DNA of 64,000 bases from Clostridiales bacterium (GCA_003524095.1 DOEE01000001.1:107970-171969), one strand, 5' to 3'. Shown: positions 16,701-25,814, counted from the first letter of the stretch. Notes: generated by a model not told the origin, from the sequence alone. A program made the numbers and translations.

Positions 16701-18556
16701 TGCAAATACTTTCCAAAACTCAAAGTCTGACTTTGAAAGTTATAAAAATCTCTTTCAAAAGTTATATCGTTTTCGCCATATAATCCGCACAACTCAAATT
16801 TTCCATCTTTTTGTGAGTAAACTGATTTTTGTCCATTTGAAATCTTGACATCTTCAATTGGTATATCTGCACACAATATCACACCTGTTACGTTGTAGTT
16901 TAAATTAATATCAAGTCTTTCACTGTCTTTCGAAACCAAACGTGTTTGAGTATTATATCCGTTTTTTTCTATTGTTAGATTAACAATGCCATAAAGATTT
17001 TCAATTTTGAACTCTCCCAACTCATTTGAAGAATATTCTTTGTCATTGCAAATAATTTTTGCACCATCTAAAATTATTTCTCCACTACAAACTGAACCGA
17101 GTATATCAAATAACTGTTGACCTACTGCACTAATTTTTGATTGATAATAATTGACTAGATAACTGGTTTCGAATTTATAACCGGGTTTTTCAAGCACACA
17201 TTCATTCGTACCATACAATTTGTCAATTTGAACAAATCCATTTTTGTCTGTCTTGTAAGTTTTGTTTGAAACAATAACATCAACATCACTCAAAGGCTGA
17301 TTATCTGAAAATGTATTTACTTTGAGTGAATAGTGTTTTTGAAGACTTATGGTCTTTGGCAAATTATCATTAACTTCAATAGTGGTATCCGCATGATAAT
17401 CTTCCGATTCAACACTAATTGATTGACCAAATTCTATACCCGCAATTTCAAACTTGCCTGTACTTGAACACTTGTCAATTATTCTATCGCCAACTTTGAG
17501 TTTGACACCCGAAAAATCGTTTCCAACATCTAAGACTGTTTGAACAGAAACATTGGTCGTGGCTTTGATTTGAACACTTGAATTATCTGCCGAAACAAAC
17601 TTGTTTTCGAATTCAAAACCATTTAGTTCACATTTAAGGTCTCGTGAGCCATAAACTTTTTGAAAAGAAAACTTTCCGTTAGCACTTTCGGTTTCAAGTC
17701 TTCCAAACACAACTTTGACATTGTTCAATTTTTGATTGCCACAATTAACTTCGCCTTGAATATCGTAATACTTGAAACAATCAAAACTAATATCATCTGT
17801 AGAATCAATTTTTATTTCATTTTGGCTTACAAAGTATTTGGAACTTTTGAGTATAATTTTGTCTCCCGGTGCAATATTTTGTGCCAAAAACGTCAAGTCG
17901 TCGTTTATGTTGATAGTATAGTCATTACAAAGCAATTCAAAGTCACTCTTGTCTGCCTTGCTATCTACATTAATCTTTCCTGCAATATCTGTAATCCCAG
18001 TTATTACAACATTGTCTTCCTTGGCAATAGTGAATGATTGAGTAAAGAAGTTATATTTGTCCTTAGTTGCAGTTACTTTGACTTGACCGGCAAGGTTTGA
18101 CAAATAAAACTCACCACTCTCGTTTGTCATTGTTTCAAATTTGCCATTCTCACTCACTGCTTCAATTTTGACATTTGGAATTACGACATCATTATTTTTG
18201 ACAACACCAGATTTATCAAAAAGTTTGTATCCATAAAAGTTTACATCAGTCGAAAGCGAATTAACAAAAACAAGTTCGTCGCCAAACAAGTATCCCACTT
18301 TGGAAACACTAACGTTAACAACTTTGCTAAGTTTGTTGAAACTATAATATCCGTTTTCGTCGGTTTGACATGAACTTATTCCACAATCAACCGTTGCATC
18401 AGCCAAAGGTTCGCCGTCCGCTCTTACATATCCACTAAATGAAAATTCAGGAACTTGGGACTTGGTAAAAAACAGGTTATCCAAAAGTGAACAACCACTT
18501 ATCAAAAAACATACGGCAAACATAACCATGTACACAAACCAATTTCGCCTTGTCAT
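13742..18556 (-). CDS. Very large lipoprotein of carboxypeptidase-regulatory-like repeats
   Basis: 1604 residues. The N-terminus MTRRNWFVYMVMFAVCFLIS plus GC is a lipoprotein signal with the lipid-modified Cys at 22. Then come about 17 repeats of 70-80 residues, each of the form YSI.GKV...G..I..V.V..G......TD..G.F.I.NL.G.....F.K.GY.F. This is the CarboxypepD_reg/transthyretin-like beta sandwich that in other surface proteins makes rigid stalks. The last 300 residues or so are different (from about 1290: DDTNPSHDASLDKTYGQIEK...) and may be the functional tip or an assembly domain. The gene follows a promoter with palindromic operators and overlaps the next gene by four bases. Base composition is like its neighbours. 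Confidence 0.85.
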   Translation of the reverse strand: MTRRNWFVYMVMFAVCFLISGCSLLDNLFFTKSQVPEFSFSGYVRADGEPLADATVDCGISSCQTDENGYYSFNKLSKVVNVSVSKVGYLFGDELVFVNSLSTDVNFYGYKLFDKSGVVKNNDVVIPNVKIEAVSENGKFETMTNESGEFYLSNLAGQVKVTATKDKYNFFTQSFTIAKEDNVVITGITDIAGKINVDSKADKSDFELLCNDYTININDDLTFLAQNIAPGDKIILKSSKYFVSQNEIKIDSTDDISFDCFKYYDIQGEVNCGNQKLNNVKVVFGRLETESANGKFSFQKVYGSRDLKCELNGFEFENKFVSADNSSVQIKATTNVSVQTVLDVGNDFSGVKLKVGDRIIDKCSSTGKFEIAGIEFGQSISVESEDYHADTTIEVNDNLPKTISLQKHYSLKVNTFSDNQPLSDVDVIVSNKTYKTDKNGFVQIDKLYGTNECVLEKPGYKFETSYLVNYYQSKISAVGQQLFDILGSVCSGEIILDGAKIICNDKEYSSNELGEFKIENLYGIVNLTIEKNGYNTQTRLVSKDSERLDINLNYNVTGVILCADIPIEDVKISNGQKSVYSQKDGKFELCGLYGENDITFERDFYNFQSQTLSFGKYLQIDTTYSIKGNVSGSDGVVSGLGIIIISKSNGTIYNATTDELGNYGFEGLSGSYALYYDETTSLSLKPKIYDVNFGNKYDFSDKGFGFGGKVTCGGVGLEGVKVRIGNLQTLTDKDGLYKFALVPQSGVLTLAKEGYNFENSGMDIDEEFDGKEDVNFDATYKVLIRVKSGSTSISNVQVSLNGNVSGNTDENGTMEITGLTGLNSVEFSLNKYKFFGLKTFDTYQVLDIDASMDTMVLVKTGDVRVGGVKVKVNGAIQSNQTDNNGQIEIKEIRIGDTIEFSKSNYKFDTILVSGYLESLIANCSYKVSGNVSNCGNRLSDVNITMGERKTLTDELGYFEFDNVVGEQTLRLSKTGFDFDDTTVSNADTLNIMSKYSIAGKVMLSTGLGISKVDIYIGEQKVGSTDTNGNFKIENLSSIVSLRFVKLGYKFAGDFTITSPSESLEFLATYSIAGRVMSGNIAIANALVSASNGMSTRTNDDGTYVLEDVDTEVVIQVTLDNYDNTQPETVNGYSKNVDFNLTYKISITIDGDFKDINVSITGQSPRTKNYSLKQIIIENLFGQNSVVLSKKSHMFTPTDRFTVTSNFETRLTTKLVYGISGFVKTESGAPIKNARVFAGETCVRTDNQGYYEISNLIGKNQLMATLPYLNDDTNPSHDASLDKTYGQIEKSGDYNIIFSNNNFGLNFLNFAYDKLRNSNGYQIFGTGDVVATAKVGVTITSKNKVDVIYKQDKNGTKIFQNKNTGDVEAGVDPNVSMLSCFDTKSRTVKYQLIQGENNVKANSVAYTNSWSGTNISYSDYLNKITINGISGGSGVNGDGFSSYNINSKSLSSVKNMSFSDNLYKYTIVLKTDEASGAYTNYKQIMTLMCDKKDLIGFSKIELTFTISQSGYLKEMKIAEEYKVVTNKKASVSGAEASVVGNITYSFYLNQNNLIKDIDTSSPITASSGLSTLETYDDILSLQTNKNTRYSQPKIDMVVVKKEELL

Positions 18557-18598
18557 AATCTTTCCTTTTTCGTCGAATTTTAAAAAATTTTGGAATTT

Positions 18599-18647
18599 AA
18601 TTTACTTAGTAAATTATATATCACAATTTTAGATTTTACAATCTAAA
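18599..18647 (-). promoter_or_regulatory. Promoter of the surface-protein operon with operator-like palindromes
   Basis: On the minus strand, -35 TTGTAA (18636-18641), a 17-base spacer and -10 TATAAT (18613-18618). A 7-bp inverted repeat TTTAGAT/ATCTAAA (18628-18647) spans the -35. A 17-base palindrome AATTTACTTAGTAAATT (18599-18615) overlaps the -10 and start region. The HTH gene transcribed away from here is the obvious candidate regulator. Confidence 0.7.
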
Positions 18648-18743
18648 CTTGAAAGTCAAATAATGAGAATGCCATTCTACTCTTGGTATACCCAAAAAAC
18701 AACTCTCAGTTTGGTAGAATATGAGAATTTTGATTAAATATAG

Positions 18744-18772
18744 TTGTTATTAACAAATTTTTTTGATATAAT
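18744..18772 (+). promoter_or_regulatory. Promoter giving a leaderless message for the HTH gene
   Basis: TTGTTA (18744-18749), 17-base spacer, TATAAT (18767-18772). The ATG is at 18779, only six bases after the -10, so transcription should start at or next to the A of the ATG. No ribosome site is present. Confidence 0.65.
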
Positions 18773-18778
18773 ATTGAT

Positions 18779-19345
18779 ATGGAAGATTATAGACAAATTA
18801 TCGCAAATAATATTTGCAATTTAAGAAAAAACAACAATATGACCCAGTCCGACTTGGCAGAAAAACTACACTATTCGGACAAAGCAATATCTAGGTGGGA
18901 ACGTGGAGACACCATGCCATCAGTCGAAGTTCTATGTGAACTTTGCGATTTGTTTGGTGTTAACCTAAGTTATCTAGTATCAAAAGATAGCACAATTACT
19001 CCACCAAAAAAAGACACCAAAATTGGAAACAAGGTCGTAATAAGTCTACTTGCAATTTCACTTATTTGGCTAATTGCAACATGTATTTATGTATACTCGG
19101 GAATATCTGGCAACACTTCCCTTTGGATAATTTTCTTATGGGCAGTTCCCGCTAGCATTCTTGTTGCCGAAGTATTCAATGTAATTTGGGGAGAGCGAAA
19201 ATATTCAGTTCTTACCCGTTCGGTATTTATTTGGTCATTACTTGCTTGTTTTTATGTTCAATTTTTGCCTTTGAATATTTGGCTAATATTCTTACTTGGA
19301 CTTCCTATGGAAGCATGTGTGATACTTTGGTGCAAACTCAAATAA
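18779..19345 (+). CDS. XRE-family HTH regulator with membrane domain
   Basis: 188 residues. Residues about 7-62 are a Cro/CI-type helix-turn-helix (ICNLRKNNNMTQSDLAEKL, then AISRWERGDTMPSVEVLCEL). From about 82 on there are four hydrophobic segments, so the DNA-binding domain is tethered to the membrane. Such proteins often answer envelope signals. It is divergent from the surface-protein operon, whose promoter carries palindromes, and probably controls it and itself. The message appears leaderless. Confidence 0.85.
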   Translation: MEDYRQIIANNICNLRKNNNMTQSDLAEKLHYSDKAISRWERGDTMPSVEVLCELCDLFGVNLSYLVSKDSTITPPKKDTKIGNKVVISLLAISLIWLIATCIYVYSGISGNTSLWIIFLWAVPASILVAEVFNVIWGERKYSVLTRSVFIWSLLACFYVQFLPLNIWLIFLLGLPMEACVILWCKLK

Positions 19346-19441
19346 TTTATTTACTTTTTGATTAAATGAATTTATTTTATAGAACAAATTAAATACTACC
19401 CTAAAATATTTAAGTAAAAAAATATTTATTTTAAACACAAA

Positions 19442-19476
19442 AAAGGACTCAAAATATAGTTTATTTTGAGTCCTTT
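19442..19476. terminator. Bidirectional intrinsic terminator
   Basis: A perfect 15-bp stem (19442-19456 with 19462-19476) with a five-base loop, A-run before and T-run after, between two convergent genes. Confidence 0.9.
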
Positions 19477-19486
19477 TTCATATTAT

Positions 19487-20584
19487 TTATCTTTCAAAAA
19501 TAGGATACTTTTCTTTCATAATTCTATTTTGTTTTTCGATTTCTTCATACTTTTGAACAATTGGTTCGAGTTCTGCTTGTTTGGAAGTAGTGTAAATCTT
19601 ATTTTCAATCTCGCCTTGTTTTCTGCATCTATTTACTTCACAGATTTTTTTGATAAATCCAGTTTGGTCTTTTTCTGAAATGGGCATGTCATCACTAATC
19701 ATTCCAATACAAGTACCATCGCCTTCTCTATGAAAATCACTTCCGCCAGTAAACAGCATTTCGTCAAGTATATGTCTTTCTTTGCAACGTTTGATAATTT
19801 CAGACTCAGTAGATGTCCCTTTGGTTGTGCCACAATTTATTTCAAATCCTTCGATTCCTGCAGTTATTAAACTATCTATCAAATCTACAGGCTTTTTGGA
19901 AGTTATCGCATTTATATGCGGATGAGCAAGAATTGGAATTGCCCCACATTCCTTGGCAATAGCAATTAAATCTCTTGCCTCAAGATTCATTCGATTTATT
20001 TTGTCATACTTTTTTAGTTCTGCACAAACGTCATCATAATTTTTGTATCCAGTTGGAAAATACTCATCAAAGAATTCCCACAAGTCTTGTTTATTAACTC
20101 CGCCAAACTCCGGCTTGCTACGCAATTTGTCCATATATTCCTTAACTTCAGATTCTCTCAATGTTAGCCTTCTTGCACTCGCCAAGTTCATAAAATCGCC
20201 ATAGTCATATGCCACATCGTTTAGGTGTTTTGCCTTGATTAATCTTTGGAGTTGATTATAAGTAGATAAGTCTGGTGCATACAAAAGCACATGAATTTTG
20301 GTTGGCTTTTTCTTTTTGTTTGGAACATCGCTTACCCTACATGTCACTTCGACACCAGGGACAAAGTTTACCCCGTCTATAAAGTGTTTTGCTAGGCTTT
20401 TGTCCAATTCTTTTCTGTCTAGGTAATCAACAACCCCTTCAAATGTGTCGTGATCAGTGACCGAGAAAAATCCCACTCTTTTGCGTTTGGCATGTTCAAT
20501 TAATTGATCAACAGAATACTTGCCGTCCGAAAAATTTGAATGTGTATGAAAGTCAACCGCTTTCACATATGGTTTTTGAGACAT
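19487..20584 (-). CDS. PHP-domain phosphoesterase (TrpH/YciV-like)
   Basis: 365 residues from the ATG at 20584, chosen for the GGTGGAAG site; an earlier in-frame ATG lacks one. Metal-binding PHP motifs are all present: DFHTHSNFSDG at the N-terminus, TDHDTFEG, a central PILAHPHIN and TGGSDFH. Family members dephosphorylate 3',5'-nucleoside bisphosphates or trim the 5' end of RNA (RNase AM). At 365 residues it is longer than the usual 280-290, with an insertion around residues 120-190 (KAKHLNDVAYDYGDFMNLASA) and a charged helical C-terminal tail. Cytoplasmic; single gene between uvrC and the terminator. Confidence 0.8.
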   Translation of the reverse strand: MSQKPYVKAVDFHTHSNFSDGKYSVDQLIEHAKRKRVGFFSVTDHDTFEGVVDYLDRKELDKSLAKHFIDGVNFVPGVEVTCRVSDVPNKKKKPTKIHVLLYAPDLSTYNQLQRLIKAKHLNDVAYDYGDFMNLASARRLTLRESEVKEYMDKLRSKPEFGGVNKQDLWEFFDEYFPTGYKNYDDVCAELKKYDKINRMNLEARDLIAIAKECGAIPILAHPHINAITSKKPVDLIDSLITAGIEGFEINCGTTKGTSTESEIIKRCKERHILDEMLFTGGSDFHREGDGTCIGMISDDMPISEKDQTGFIKKICEVNRCRKQGEIENKIYTTSKQAELEPIVQKYEEIEKQNRIMKEKYPIFER

Positions 20585-20702
20585 AAAACTTCCACCTTGT
20601 TTTTTATGAGTATAGCACACTAAATTATTAATTTCAATACCCAACTTTCAAAATTTATTTGAATTTGTTCAAAATCTCCAAAAGAAATTTTAAACCATAC
20701 TC

Positions 20703-22517
20703 TTACTCTTTGTGAAAATAATTATATATATTAGTAGCCAAGGTTTTTCCAATTCCTTCCGTTTGCATAAGACTACAAATATCTGCATTTTTTATATTAT
20801 CTATTGACTTAAATTTATCAAACAAAAGTGTCGCTTTCTTTTTGCCAAGCAATTCAATCTTTTCCAGTTCAGATTTAAGTGTATTTTTTTGTCTCAAACT
20901 TTTTTGGAAAGTTATTGCAAATCTATGGCTTTCATCTCTTACGTTTTGCAAGAGTTTAAGTGCATAATTATCTTTGCTAAGAATAACTTTTTGACCCGAG
21001 GTCAAATATATTTCTTCTTCCCTTTTTGCAAGCGAAATCATGTCAATATCTTCGCCAATCTCATCCATAGCATTTTTTGCAAATTCAAGTTGAACATTTC
21101 CGCCGTCTATCAAAATTAAATCCGGTCTGCACGAAAAACTCAAATCCTGTGCCTTTTTTAGTTCATTAAATCTTCGACTCAAAACATCGTGCATGTTTCT
21201 AAAATCATTTTGACCTTGTGTTTCAATTTTGAATTTTCGATACATCTTTTTGGCTGGCACACCATTTATAAATACAACCATACTTGCAACCGTATTAGTT
21301 CCACCCAAGTTGCTTATGTCATAGCCCTCAATTCGCTTTGGAAGTTTGCTAAGTCCACATGTCTTTTGCAAAATCTTCATAGCGCCCGAAGTTTTGAGAA
21401 TATAAACCTTGTCTTTTTCAATAGATTTATTCAAATATTCGCTAGCGTTATCATTTGCCATTTTGAGAAGCCTTGAGTATATTCCCCGAGAGCCAGCCAT
21501 TGTTTTAATATTTTTTCCCGCAATATTATTTAGCCATTCAGCCAAACTATCATCCATATATTCGGTAATTACATTTTTGGGGATAATTTTTTCGTTTAGA
21601 TAGTACTGGGTTACAAAGTTGGTGACAATATCATGAGCGGTATTACTTGCATCAATTACATTATAGTTGCTAAGCCCGACCATTTTAGTTCCCCTAACAC
21701 AAGCCACACTTACAACCGCACTATCTCCATTTTCGGCAAAACCAAATATGTCAATATCGGCGTTTTTGTTAAGTCCAGTTATGTTTTGAGCATCAATATA
21801 TTCAATCGCCTTTAGATTTTCTCTCATTTCAATAGCAAGTTCGTACATTTCCATATCTGAATAGACTTGCATTTTTTCTGTCAGAATTTTTTTGGCTTCA
21901 CTCAAATTACCTTTGAGAAAATCTATAACCTTGTCTACTTCTTGTCTATACTCAGACTCAGTACATTGTCTTGTGCAAGGAGCAAGGCAGGTGTGCATTT
22001 GATAATTTAAACATTCTCTCTTTTGCACCTTGTTCAAATTAAGATTGCAATCTCTTAGTTTGAAAGTTGTATTAATAATTTTGTATAGACTGGTAACATT
22101 GATTTTATTAAAGTATGGACCAAAATACAAACACTTGTCATTTTTGACTTTTCTTGTAACTATCGCTTGGGGATAGGTGTTTTTGTAATCAATTTTGATA
22201 TAAGCAAAAGCCTTTCCGTCTTTGAGAAGAATGTTATAAAAAGGCTGGTGTTTATGAATAAGATTACTTTCCAAATTCAAGGCTTCGAGTTCGCTGGGTG
22301 TTATGATGTATTCAAAGTCATAAACATTGTCAACCATATTTTGAACCTTGGGAAGTTTTTTGGTGTTTAGGAAATAAGAAGAAACTCTGTTCTTCAAATT
22401 TTTTGCTTTGCCAATATATATAATGTTTCCATATATATCAAACATTTTGTAAACACCCGGAAGTCCCGGCAAAGCATGAACTTTATCCTTAAGTCTTTGC
22501 ATTATTTTTTCGTTCAT
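20703..22517 (-). CDS. uvrC: Excinuclease ABC subunit C
   Basis: 604 residues, the normal length. It makes both incisions in nucleotide excision repair with UvrAB. Domains in order: GIY-YIG nuclease at the N-terminus (LPGVYKMFDIYGNIIYIGKAKNLKNR), a Cys-rich middle (CLNYQMHTCLAPCTRQC), a UVR UvrB-binding helix pair near residue 200, the RNase H-like second nuclease (GYDISNLGGTNTVASMVVF ... DLILIDGG) and C-terminal helix-hairpin-helix (LLGKKKATLLFDKF ... TEGIGKTLATNIYNYF). It starts seven bases after a 57-codon gene with which it is probably cotranscribed. Confidence 0.95.
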   Translation of the reverse strand: MNEKIMQRLKDKVHALPGLPGVYKMFDIYGNIIYIGKAKNLKNRVSSYFLNTKKLPKVQNMVDNVYDFEYIITPSELEALNLESNLIHKHQPFYNILLKDGKAFAYIKIDYKNTYPQAIVTRKVKNDKCLYFGPYFNKINVTSLYKIINTTFKLRDCNLNLNKVQKRECLNYQMHTCLAPCTRQCTESEYRQEVDKVIDFLKGNLSEAKKILTEKMQVYSDMEMYELAIEMRENLKAIEYIDAQNITGLNKNADIDIFGFAENGDSAVVSVACVRGTKMVGLSNYNVIDASNTAHDIVTNFVTQYYLNEKIIPKNVITEYMDDSLAEWLNNIAGKNIKTMAGSRGIYSRLLKMANDNASEYLNKSIEKDKVYILKTSGAMKILQKTCGLSKLPKRIEGYDISNLGGTNTVASMVVFINGVPAKKMYRKFKIETQGQNDFRNMHDVLSRRFNELKKAQDLSFSCRPDLILIDGGNVQLEFAKNAMDEIGEDIDMISLAKREEEIYLTSGQKVILSKDNYALKLLQNVRDESHRFAITFQKSLRQKNTLKSELEKIELLGKKKATLLFDKFKSIDNIKNADICSLMQTEGIGKTLATNIYNYFHKE

Positions 22518-22523
22518 AAATTT

Positions 22524-22697
22524 TTACCAATCTTGTTTTTTTCGTGTACTACATTTTACATCATCATAGTACTCAAAATACTTTTCTTTGAAATTTGGCT
22601 TTTCATTAAGTATGTTTTCCAGTTCGTCTAGTGTATAATCACTGAGTGAAAATTCTTCCATACTCTCAGCCAACTTCATAAGTTCTCTTTCATTCAT
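22524..22697 (-). CDS. Small acidic protein of 57 residues upstream of uvrC
   Basis: Reads MNERELMKLAESMEEFSLSD, then YTLDELENILNEKPNFKEKY and FEYYDDVKCSTRKKQDW. ATG at 22697 with AGGA upstream; the stop lies six bases before the uvrC start. Acidic, helical, no known motif. The clean start, ribosome site and tight spacing argue for a real gene. The role is unknown; it may only be a leader for uvrC. Confidence 0.6.
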   Translation of the reverse strand: MNERELMKLAESMEEFSLSDYTLDELENILNEKPNFKEKYFEYYDDVKCSTRKKQDW

Positions 22698-22848
22698 AAT
22701 AATTCCTATTTATTTGTTTTTTTACCCGTTTTGAAAATACAAATTTTTGTTACACTCTTTATATGTTCACAAGAGTTTTGGCATGATATTTTTTGTATAA
22801 ATCACATATTCAATGATGGTTTGATTTTTTTAGAATTTAATTAACTAG

Positions 22849-23964
22849 TCACATCCTATCAAGTACAGTCAAAATTTCAATATGGTTTGCAAAAGCAAAC
22901 ATATCATAAGGGGTTATGTCAGATACTTGGTAGTTATTGTCAGAAAGTAATAACTTTATGTCTCGAACACACGTTTCAGGGTTGCAACTCATATAAACTA
23001 TTTTTCGTGGTTTTAACAACAAAATCTTTTGAATAACAGACTTTTCAAGTCCATTTCTGGCGGGGTCGACAAATACAACTATATCATCCATTTGGGTTAG
23101 TTTATCCAAATTTTCTTCGCACTTGCCAACATAAAAATTGATATTGTGTACGCTATTTAATTTTGCCATCTGTATTGCATTTCCGACCGCTCTTTTGTTT
23201 TCTTCAATTGCAATAACATTTTTGCATTTTTTCGAAAACATTATAGATGTTATTCCAATTCCGCTATACAAATCTACAACCGTTGTTGTATCTTTGAGTT
23301 TCAAATTTTCGAGTGCCGACTTGTACATTTTTTCGGCAATCTTCAAGTTTACTTGCAAAAACGACGCCGGTTCAATAGAAACTTTTACACCGCACATTTC
23401 AAAGTTTAAATATTTTGTGCCACCAACAAATTTGAATTGATTATCAAATATCGCCCTGTCCGTTCTTCGATTAATATTTAAATATAGTGATACTTCGTCA
23501 AAGTTTTCTTGAAGTTTATCCAAAAGCCAATTTCTGCCAGCAAAATTATCTGTTGTAACACAAAGTGTTAGTTGAATTTTGTTATCTATACATCTAGCAT
23601 GCAAATATCTAAGAATTCCACTACCAAATGCATAAGGTCGAATTTTAAATCTAGACATATATTCTCTTATGATTTTGATTACAACAAAGGAATAATCTCC
23701 ATTTAGAATACACCCGTCAATATCCGCAACTCTAATACTCCCTTCTTCAAAAAATCCGACCAGCGTTTTTCCTTTGAGTTCGGTGAATGCTAGTTGTAAC
23801 TTGTTGCGATATTTGTATGGATAATAATTTGCAACTACTCTGTTAGGAACACAAATATCTTCGAATACTTCATTTATATACTTTTGTTTGGATTCAAGCG
23901 TAAGGCTATAATCATCATTTACATTCTTGCATCCGCCACAATATTTTGTAAATTTGCACTTCAT
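22849..23964 (-). CDS. 23S rRNA (uracil-5-)-methyltransferase, RumA/RlmCD type
   Basis: 371 residues from the second of two possible ATG codons (23964). This one overlaps the stop of the ABC-F gene as TAATG and is nine bases from GGTGG; the first ATG at 23970 is too close to that site. Iron-sulfur ligands C..CGGC at the N-terminus and a Cys in DGCILNG match RumA. SAM site DLYSGIG; catalytic Cys in YMSCNPET. No N-terminal TRAM domain, so it is shorter than the 450-residue family norm. It should make m5U in 23S rRNA using SAM; which position(s) cannot be told. Confidence 0.85.
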   Translation of the reverse strand: MKCKFTKYCGGCKNVNDDYSLTLESKQKYINEVFEDICVPNRVVANYYPYKYRNKLQLAFTELKGKTLVGFFEEGSIRVADIDGCILNGDYSFVVIKIIREYMSRFKIRPYAFGSGILRYLHARCIDNKIQLTLCVTTDNFAGRNWLLDKLQENFDEVSLYLNINRRTDRAIFDNQFKFVGGTKYLNFEMCGVKVSIEPASFLQVNLKIAEKMYKSALENLKLKDTTTVVDLYSGIGITSIMFSKKCKNVIAIEENKRAVGNAIQMAKLNSVHNINFYVGKCEENLDKLTQMDDIVVFVDPARNGLEKSVIQKILLLKPRKIVYMSCNPETCVRDIKLLLSDNNYQVSDITPYDMFAFANHIEILTVLDRM

Positions 23965-25646
23965 TACCATTTTCCACCTTTGGATATTTTTGGGGGTTTA
24001 ACTTTGGCAACCACAGGTTTTTCTTCTACCTTGACTACATCTTTGTTTTTGTAATCTTCATATGTTCCTTCATACAAATTCAATTTGTTACTTTTAAGTT
24101 CCAAAATTCCATTTGCAATACTACTTATAAAATATCTATCGTGAGACACAAACAAGATGTTGCCTTTGTATTCAGACATCGCTTTTTCAAGTGTCTCTCT
24201 TGTAAAAATATCTATGTGGTTTGTAGGTTCGTCAAATATAAAAGTGTTAATATCTTTTGTAAGCATACATGCGATTTTTATTCTAACTTTTTCGCCACCA
24301 CTAAGCGAGAAAATCTTTTTGTCAATATCGTTTTTATAAAAATCGAACTTTGCAAGCAATCGTCTTGACGCTTCTTCCTTGTATCCCGTTTCGTTTTCAA
24401 CATACTCAAGAATTGTCTGCTTGTCGTCGTCAAAAGTTAGAATTTGTGGCAAGTAACCAATCTTTATACTATTGCCCACCTTAATAGTTCCCATGTAATC
24501 AATTTGACCTAGCAAACACTTAATAAGCGAAGTCTTACCCACGCCATTAAGCCCAACAATTGCAATTTTTGAGCCAACTCTCATTTGGAAACTCGCATCG
24601 TCAAAAATAATTTTGTCACCAAGAATCAAAGATAAATCTTTGACATCAAACACAATTTCCGAACCCCTGCTAGACCTTGTTAGATTAATCGGCAAATCTT
24701 TTCTCTCGGTTGGCTTTTTTGTTGCATTGGCTTCCATGTCATCAATTCTTTTTTGTATAGCCTTTGCTCGTCTAAACATTGACGGATTATCTGCTTTTTC
24801 TCCCCAAGCATAAAGTCTTGCAACTGCTTTTTTGAGTTCGCTTAGTTTCTTTTGTTCGTTTTTGTATTGTTCAAATTCTTTGAGTTCTCTATTTTCTTTT
24901 TCTTTGACAAAGTAACTATAATTCCCTGCATATTTGTAGCCATTGTCTTCGACATCAATTACCACTTTTGCTACTCTATCCAAAAAGTATCTATCATGAG
25001 AAACAACAATCAAAGCGCCTTTGAATCGTTGCAGATAGCCTTCCAACCACTCAATTCTCTCAATATCCAAGTGATTAGTTGGTTCATCCAAAAGAAGAAC
25101 ATCTGGGTCAGTTAGCAAAATTTTTGCAAACTGTACAAGTGTCTTTTCGCCACCACTCAAATCTGAGTACTTTTGGTTTCTTATTTTTTGTGAAATCTTA
25201 AGCCCATTAACAATATAATTAATGTTTTGTTCAATATCATATCCGCCATCTGCAACAAACTGCTCAAGTGCATTGCTATATTTTTCAATCAGTTTTTCAA
25301 GTTCCACACCAGTAAGACTATTCATCCTTTCTTGCATTTGGTCAAGACTTTTTTGACGACTCGAAAATTTCCCAAAAGGTTCATGCAAAATCTCTTCGAC
25401 CACCCTATCATCTGAAATATCTGCACACGCTTGGTCAAGCATCGCTAGTCTCAAATCTTTGGCGATAATTACACTTCCCGACGTTTGAGTTTCTCTTCCC
25501 ATAATTATCTTGAGAATTGTACTTTTGCCACAACCATTTCTCCCAACCAAAGCAATTCTATCGCTCGAATTAACAGAAAAAGATAGAGAACCAAAAATTT
25601 CTCCAAACCCAAAATCTTTTGATATTTTAGTCACATCAATTAGCAT
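23964..25646 (-). CDS. ABC-F family ATPase
   Basis: 560 residues with two ABC cassettes and no membrane part. First: Walker A GRNGCGKST, signature LSGGEKTLV, Walker B VLLLDEPTNHLD. Second: GLNGVGKTS, LSGGEKVRI, FIFDEPTNHID. The interdomain linker is the charged helical P-site tRNA interaction motif (ARLYAWGEKADNPSMFRRAK). ABC-F proteins act on the ribosome, either in translation (EttA/Uup-like) or in antibiotic protection; the sequence does not decide. It is translationally coupled to the rRNA methyltransferase behind it. Confidence 0.9.
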   Translation of the reverse strand: MLIDVTKISKDFGFGEIFGSLSFSVNSSDRIALVGRNGCGKSTILKIIMGRETQTSGSVIIAKDLRLAMLDQACADISDDRVVEEILHEPFGKFSSRQKSLDQMQERMNSLTGVELEKLIEKYSNALEQFVADGGYDIEQNINYIVNGLKISQKIRNQKYSDLSGGEKTLVQFAKILLTDPDVLLLDEPTNHLDIERIEWLEGYLQRFKGALIVVSHDRYFLDRVAKVVIDVEDNGYKYAGNYSYFVKEKENRELKEFEQYKNEQKKLSELKKAVARLYAWGEKADNPSMFRRAKAIQKRIDDMEANATKKPTERKDLPINLTRSSRGSEIVFDVKDLSLILGDKIIFDDASFQMRVGSKIAIVGLNGVGKTSLIKCLLGQIDYMGTIKVGNSIKIGYLPQILTFDDDKQTILEYVENETGYKEEASRRLLAKFDFYKNDIDKKIFSLSGGEKVRIKIACMLTKDINTFIFDEPTNHIDIFTRETLEKAMSEYKGNILFVSHDRYFISSIANGILELKSNKLNLYEGTYEDYKNKDVVKVEEKPVVAKVKPPKISKGGKW

Positions 25647-25814
25647 AATCGTTCTCCAAATTTATAAACTCATTTTAGCATAGATTTACAAAAAAACCAA
25701 GACCAATGTAAAGTTTTGTGTCAATTTTTGGTGTTTTTTAAAAGATTTTAGAACTTTTACTTGAAAAAAATAATAATATTTGTTAATATATAAATATTAT
25801 ATAGAATTTAGATA

